64,000 bases of DNA from Thermatribacter sp964570785 (lineage in GTDB: Bacteria; Atribacterota; Atribacteria; Atribacterales; Thermatribacteraceae): contig CAZMZG010000003.1 of the NCBI GenBank assembly GCA_964570785.1, positions 5,516-69,515 of the forward strand, read 5' to 3'. Numbering within the stretch: position 1 is the stretch's first letter; each line of letters opens with the position of its first letter. This document shows, piece after piece, positions 61,850-64,000 of this stretch. The position numbers and the translations under genes were made by a program. The notes under the pieces were generated by a model. That model had not been told where the DNA came from, searched no databases, and saw nothing but the letters and a program-made list of their open reading frames with translations.

Positions 61850-63943
61850 TTGAGTAAGGCAACCAGTAAAGTTGAAAGATTTGAAGATTTCGATATTGCC
61901 AAGATAAGAAATATTGGGATTATGGCTCATATCGATGCTGGAAAAACCACAGTTACTGAGCGCATACTTTATTATACTGGTAAAATACATCGCATTGGAG
62001 AGGTTCATGAGGGGACAGCTACTATGGATTTCTTGCCCCAGGAGCAGGAGCGAGGTATTACCATAAGTTCTGCGGTGACCACCTGCTTTTGGAGAGATTG
62101 CAGGATTAATGTTATCGATACGCCTGGGCATGTGGACTTTACGGTAGAAGTAGAGAGAAGCTTGAGAGTTCTTGATGGGGCCATAGCTGTTTTTTGCGGA
62201 GTTGGGGGTGTGGAACCTCAATCGGAAACAGTTTGGCATCAGGCGGACCATTATAAGGTTCCTCGCATTGCCTTTGTAAATAAGCTCGATCGAGTCGGCG
62301 CCGATTTTTATGCCGTTGTAGAGGCTATGCGCAAGAAACTCAGCGCCAATGCTCATCCGATTCAGATTCCCATAGGTAAAGAAGCTGGTTTTGTAGGGGT
62401 TGTTGACCTGATTGAAATGCAAGCTTATCTGTATGATGTGGATGAAGAAGGTATACAGTATAGGATTTCTGATATTCCTTTAGAGTATATGGAAGAAGCG
62501 AAGATATGGAGAGAATCGTTGCTGGAAGCTCTTTCTGAACTCGATGAGTCTTTCATGGAGAAGTATTTTGAGGAAACAATTACTGCTGAGGATATTCGCC
62601 GGGTGATCAGGACTAAAGTGATTTCGGGTGAATTTGTTCCAGTCCTGGGAGGTTCTGCTCTCAAGAATAAGTGTATTCAACCGTTACTGGATGCAATAAC
62701 TTGGTATTTGCCTTCACCCCTTGATTTGCCTCCGGTTGCTGGTAGAAACCCTGTTACCGGAGAAAAAGTAGAGCGTCGTCCCCTACCTGAAAACCCTTTT
62801 GCGGCTTTGGTTTTTAAAATTATCATGGATCCCCACGCCGGCAAGATTTCTTTTGTCCGGATCTACTCAGGTACTGTGAAAAGCGGTAGTTATGTTTTTA
62901 ATGCTTCTAAGGGCGTGAAAGAGAGAATTAGCCGTTTGCTGGTTATTCATGCTAATCGCCGGGAAGATGTTGCAGAGGCCAAAGCGGGAGACTTATGCGG
63001 TGTGGTGGGGATGAGGAATGTCACCACTGGTGACACCTTATGTGACGAAGAACATCCCATTATTCTTGAGTCCCTTTCCTTTCCCGAACCAGTCATTTCG
63101 GTGGCTATTGAGCCTAAGACTCGCCAGGATCAGGACAAGTTAGGCATTGCTCTTTCGAAGCTGGCGGAGGAAGATCCCACTTTTAAGGTTAGAACGGATG
63201 AGGAAACAGCACAAACTATAATCTCTGGGATGGGAGAGTTACATCTGGAGATAATAGTTGATAGATTGCTTAGAGAATTTAAAGTTCAGGCTAACATAGG
63301 TCAACCTCAGGTTGCTTATAAAGAAACCATACGTTCTTCTGCACGTGCTGAAGGAAGGTTTGTTCGTCAAACCGGTGGTCGTGGTCAGTACGGCCATGTG
63401 GTGCTTGAAGTTGAGCCCTGTGAGGAGAACTTTGTTTTTGAGGATCGTATCGTTGGGGGGGCAATCCCCAGAGAATATATACCAGCTGTTGAGTCTGGTG
63501 TTCGAGAAGCTCTTGATAACGGTGTTATTGCGGGGTTCCCGGTTATTAATATAAAGGTAAGATTGGTTGATGGGTCCTATCACCCTGTTGACTCTTCAGA
63601 CATTGCTTTCAAGATAGCTGGTGCAATTGGTGTTAAGGAAGCTATTAAAAAGGCAGAACCGATTTTGCTGGAACCAATAATGAGAGTCCAGGTGGTTACA
63701 CCTAAAGAATACCTGGGTGATGTAATTGGTGATTTGAGCGCCAGGAGAGGTAAGGTAGATGGCGTGGAGCCCAAAGGAGAATTACAGGTTGTTAACGCTA
63801 AGGTGCCCTTGGCTGAACTTTTTGGTTATGCAACAGCGCTTCGTTCTATCACCCAGGGCAGGGCAAACTACACCATGCAGTTTTCTCATTATCAAGAAGC
63901 GCCTCCCAACATTGCTAAGGAAATAATTAGCAAGACCAAATAA
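61850..63943 (+). CDS. fusA: Elongation factor G
   Basis: 697 residues with a TTG start behind GAGGATG. G1 AHIDAGKTT, the DTPGHVDFT G3 motif, NKLDR G4, and domain IV with FVRQTGGRGQYGH. It catalyses ribosomal translocation and, with RRF, recycling. 31 nt after rpsG. Full length and unbroken. Confidence 0.98.
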   Translation: MSKATSKVERFEDFDIAKIRNIGIMAHIDAGKTTVTERILYYTGKIHRIGEVHEGTATMDFLPQEQERGITISSAVTTCFWRDCRINVIDTPGHVDFTVEVERSLRVLDGAIAVFCGVGGVEPQSETVWHQADHYKVPRIAFVNKLDRVGADFYAVVEAMRKKLSANAHPIQIPIGKEAGFVGVVDLIEMQAYLYDVDEEGIQYRISDIPLEYMEEAKIWRESLLEALSELDESFMEKYFEETITAEDIRRVIRTKVISGEFVPVLGGSALKNKCIQPLLDAITWYLPSPLDLPPVAGRNPVTGEKVERRPLPENPFAALVFKIIMDPHAGKISFVRIYSGTVKSGSYVFNASKGVKERISRLLVIHANRREDVAEAKAGDLCGVVGMRNVTTGDTLCDEEHPIILESLSFPEPVISVAIEPKTRQDQDKLGIALSKLAEEDPTFKVRTDEETAQTIISGMGELHLEIIVDRLLREFKVQANIGQPQVAYKETIRSSARAEGRFVRQTGGRGQYGHVVLEVEPCEENFVFEDRIVGGAIPREYIPAVESGVREALDNGVIAGFPVINIKVRLVDGSYHPVDSSDIAFKIAGAIGVKEAIKKAEPILLEPIMRVQVVTPKEYLGDVIGDLSARRGKVDGVEPKGELQVVNAKVPLAELFGYATALRSITQGRANYTMQFSHYQEAPPNIAKEIISKTK

Positions 63944-63979
63944 ATAAATTAGAAAAGACTTGAAACGAGGAGGATTCCT

Positions 63980-64000
63980 ATGGCTAAGCAAAAGTTTGAA
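63980..64000 (+). CDS. tuf: Elongation factor Tu, 3'-truncated
   Basis: Only MAKQKFE is visible, with GAGGAGG 6 nt upstream and at the position after fusA where tuf lies in most bacteria. The start sequence MAKxKF fits EF-Tu. The gene continues beyond the window. Confidence 0.8.

Noticed and set aside
1..64000. CRISPR arrays, insertion sequences, tRNA or rRNA genes
   Set aside because: No regularly spaced direct repeats, transposase-like ORFs, cloverleaf-like CCA segments or rRNA sequence were seen; gaps between genes are too short for most of these.

Overview
The window is 64 kb of compact bacterial chromosome with 53 complete and 2 partial protein genes, very short intergenic gaps, and no rRNA, tRNA, CRISPR array, insertion sequence or prophage that I can see. 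The gene content points to an anaerobic, probably thermophilic, acetogen- or syntroph-like bacterium. It has formate-tetrahydrofolate ligase, MetV/MetF, heterodisulfide-reductase-type (Hdr) electron-transfer proteins, a corrinoid protein, a methyl-THF methyltransferase, the [FeFe]-hydrogenase maturase HydF and a nine-gene V/A-type ATPase. The mix, the moderate GC and frequent TTG starts fit Atribacterota (OP9-like) best, but that is inference from gene content and needs a phylogeny of RpoB/RpoC or EF-G.

Layout. 1-3033: ParA (cut at the window edge), FtsZ and a DUF4432 epimerase-like protein. 3035-8674: lytic transglycosylase, PolX and NAD synthetase, in convergent and divergent pairs with almost no spacing. 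8858-12174: leuCD-type dehydratase, glyA and a NifU-type scaffold, ending at a strong hairpin. 12209-15564: formate/nitrite channel (reverse strand), corrinoid protein and formate-THF ligase. 15637-30328: a long collinear run with HdrA-like proteins, two MvhD-like subunits, MetV, MetF, HdrC, a very large HdrA/NfnB-like/HdrA fusion, an FrhB/FdhB-like protein, AsrA- and AsrB-like subunits, FolC and an AcsE-type methyltransferase. 30376-32058: two unrecognised genes. 32059-34742: aspA-hydF on the reverse strand. 34872-36474: a small unknown protein and a Gfo/Idh/MocA oxidoreductase. 36524-41111: purSQLF, then DUF429 and a flavodoxin-fold protein that overlap tail to tail. 42375-50920: V/A-ATPase in the order G/H-I-K-E-C-F-A-B-D, then a metallophosphoesterase. 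51883-64000: rpoB, rpoC, an L7Ae-like protein, rpsL, rpsG, fusA and the start of tuf.

How it fits together. Formate can enter by the FNT channel and be activated by Fhs. The methyl branch continues through MetF/MetV, and AcsE passes the methyl group to a corrinoid protein, possibly the one encoded at 13121. The Hdr-type cluster around metVF lacks HdrB but carries two candidate NAD(P)H modules (an NfnB/GltD-like domain inside HdrA, and AsrAB). It looks like an electron-bifurcating or confurcating methylene-THF reductase of unusual composition, and is the best candidate here for an undescribed system. The ATPase rotor subunit keeps all five residues that bind Na+ in the Enterococcus hirae enzyme, which suggests a sodium-based energy budget. 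A second point of interest is RpoC, which carries about 330 extra residues containing four degenerate copies of one of its own modules.
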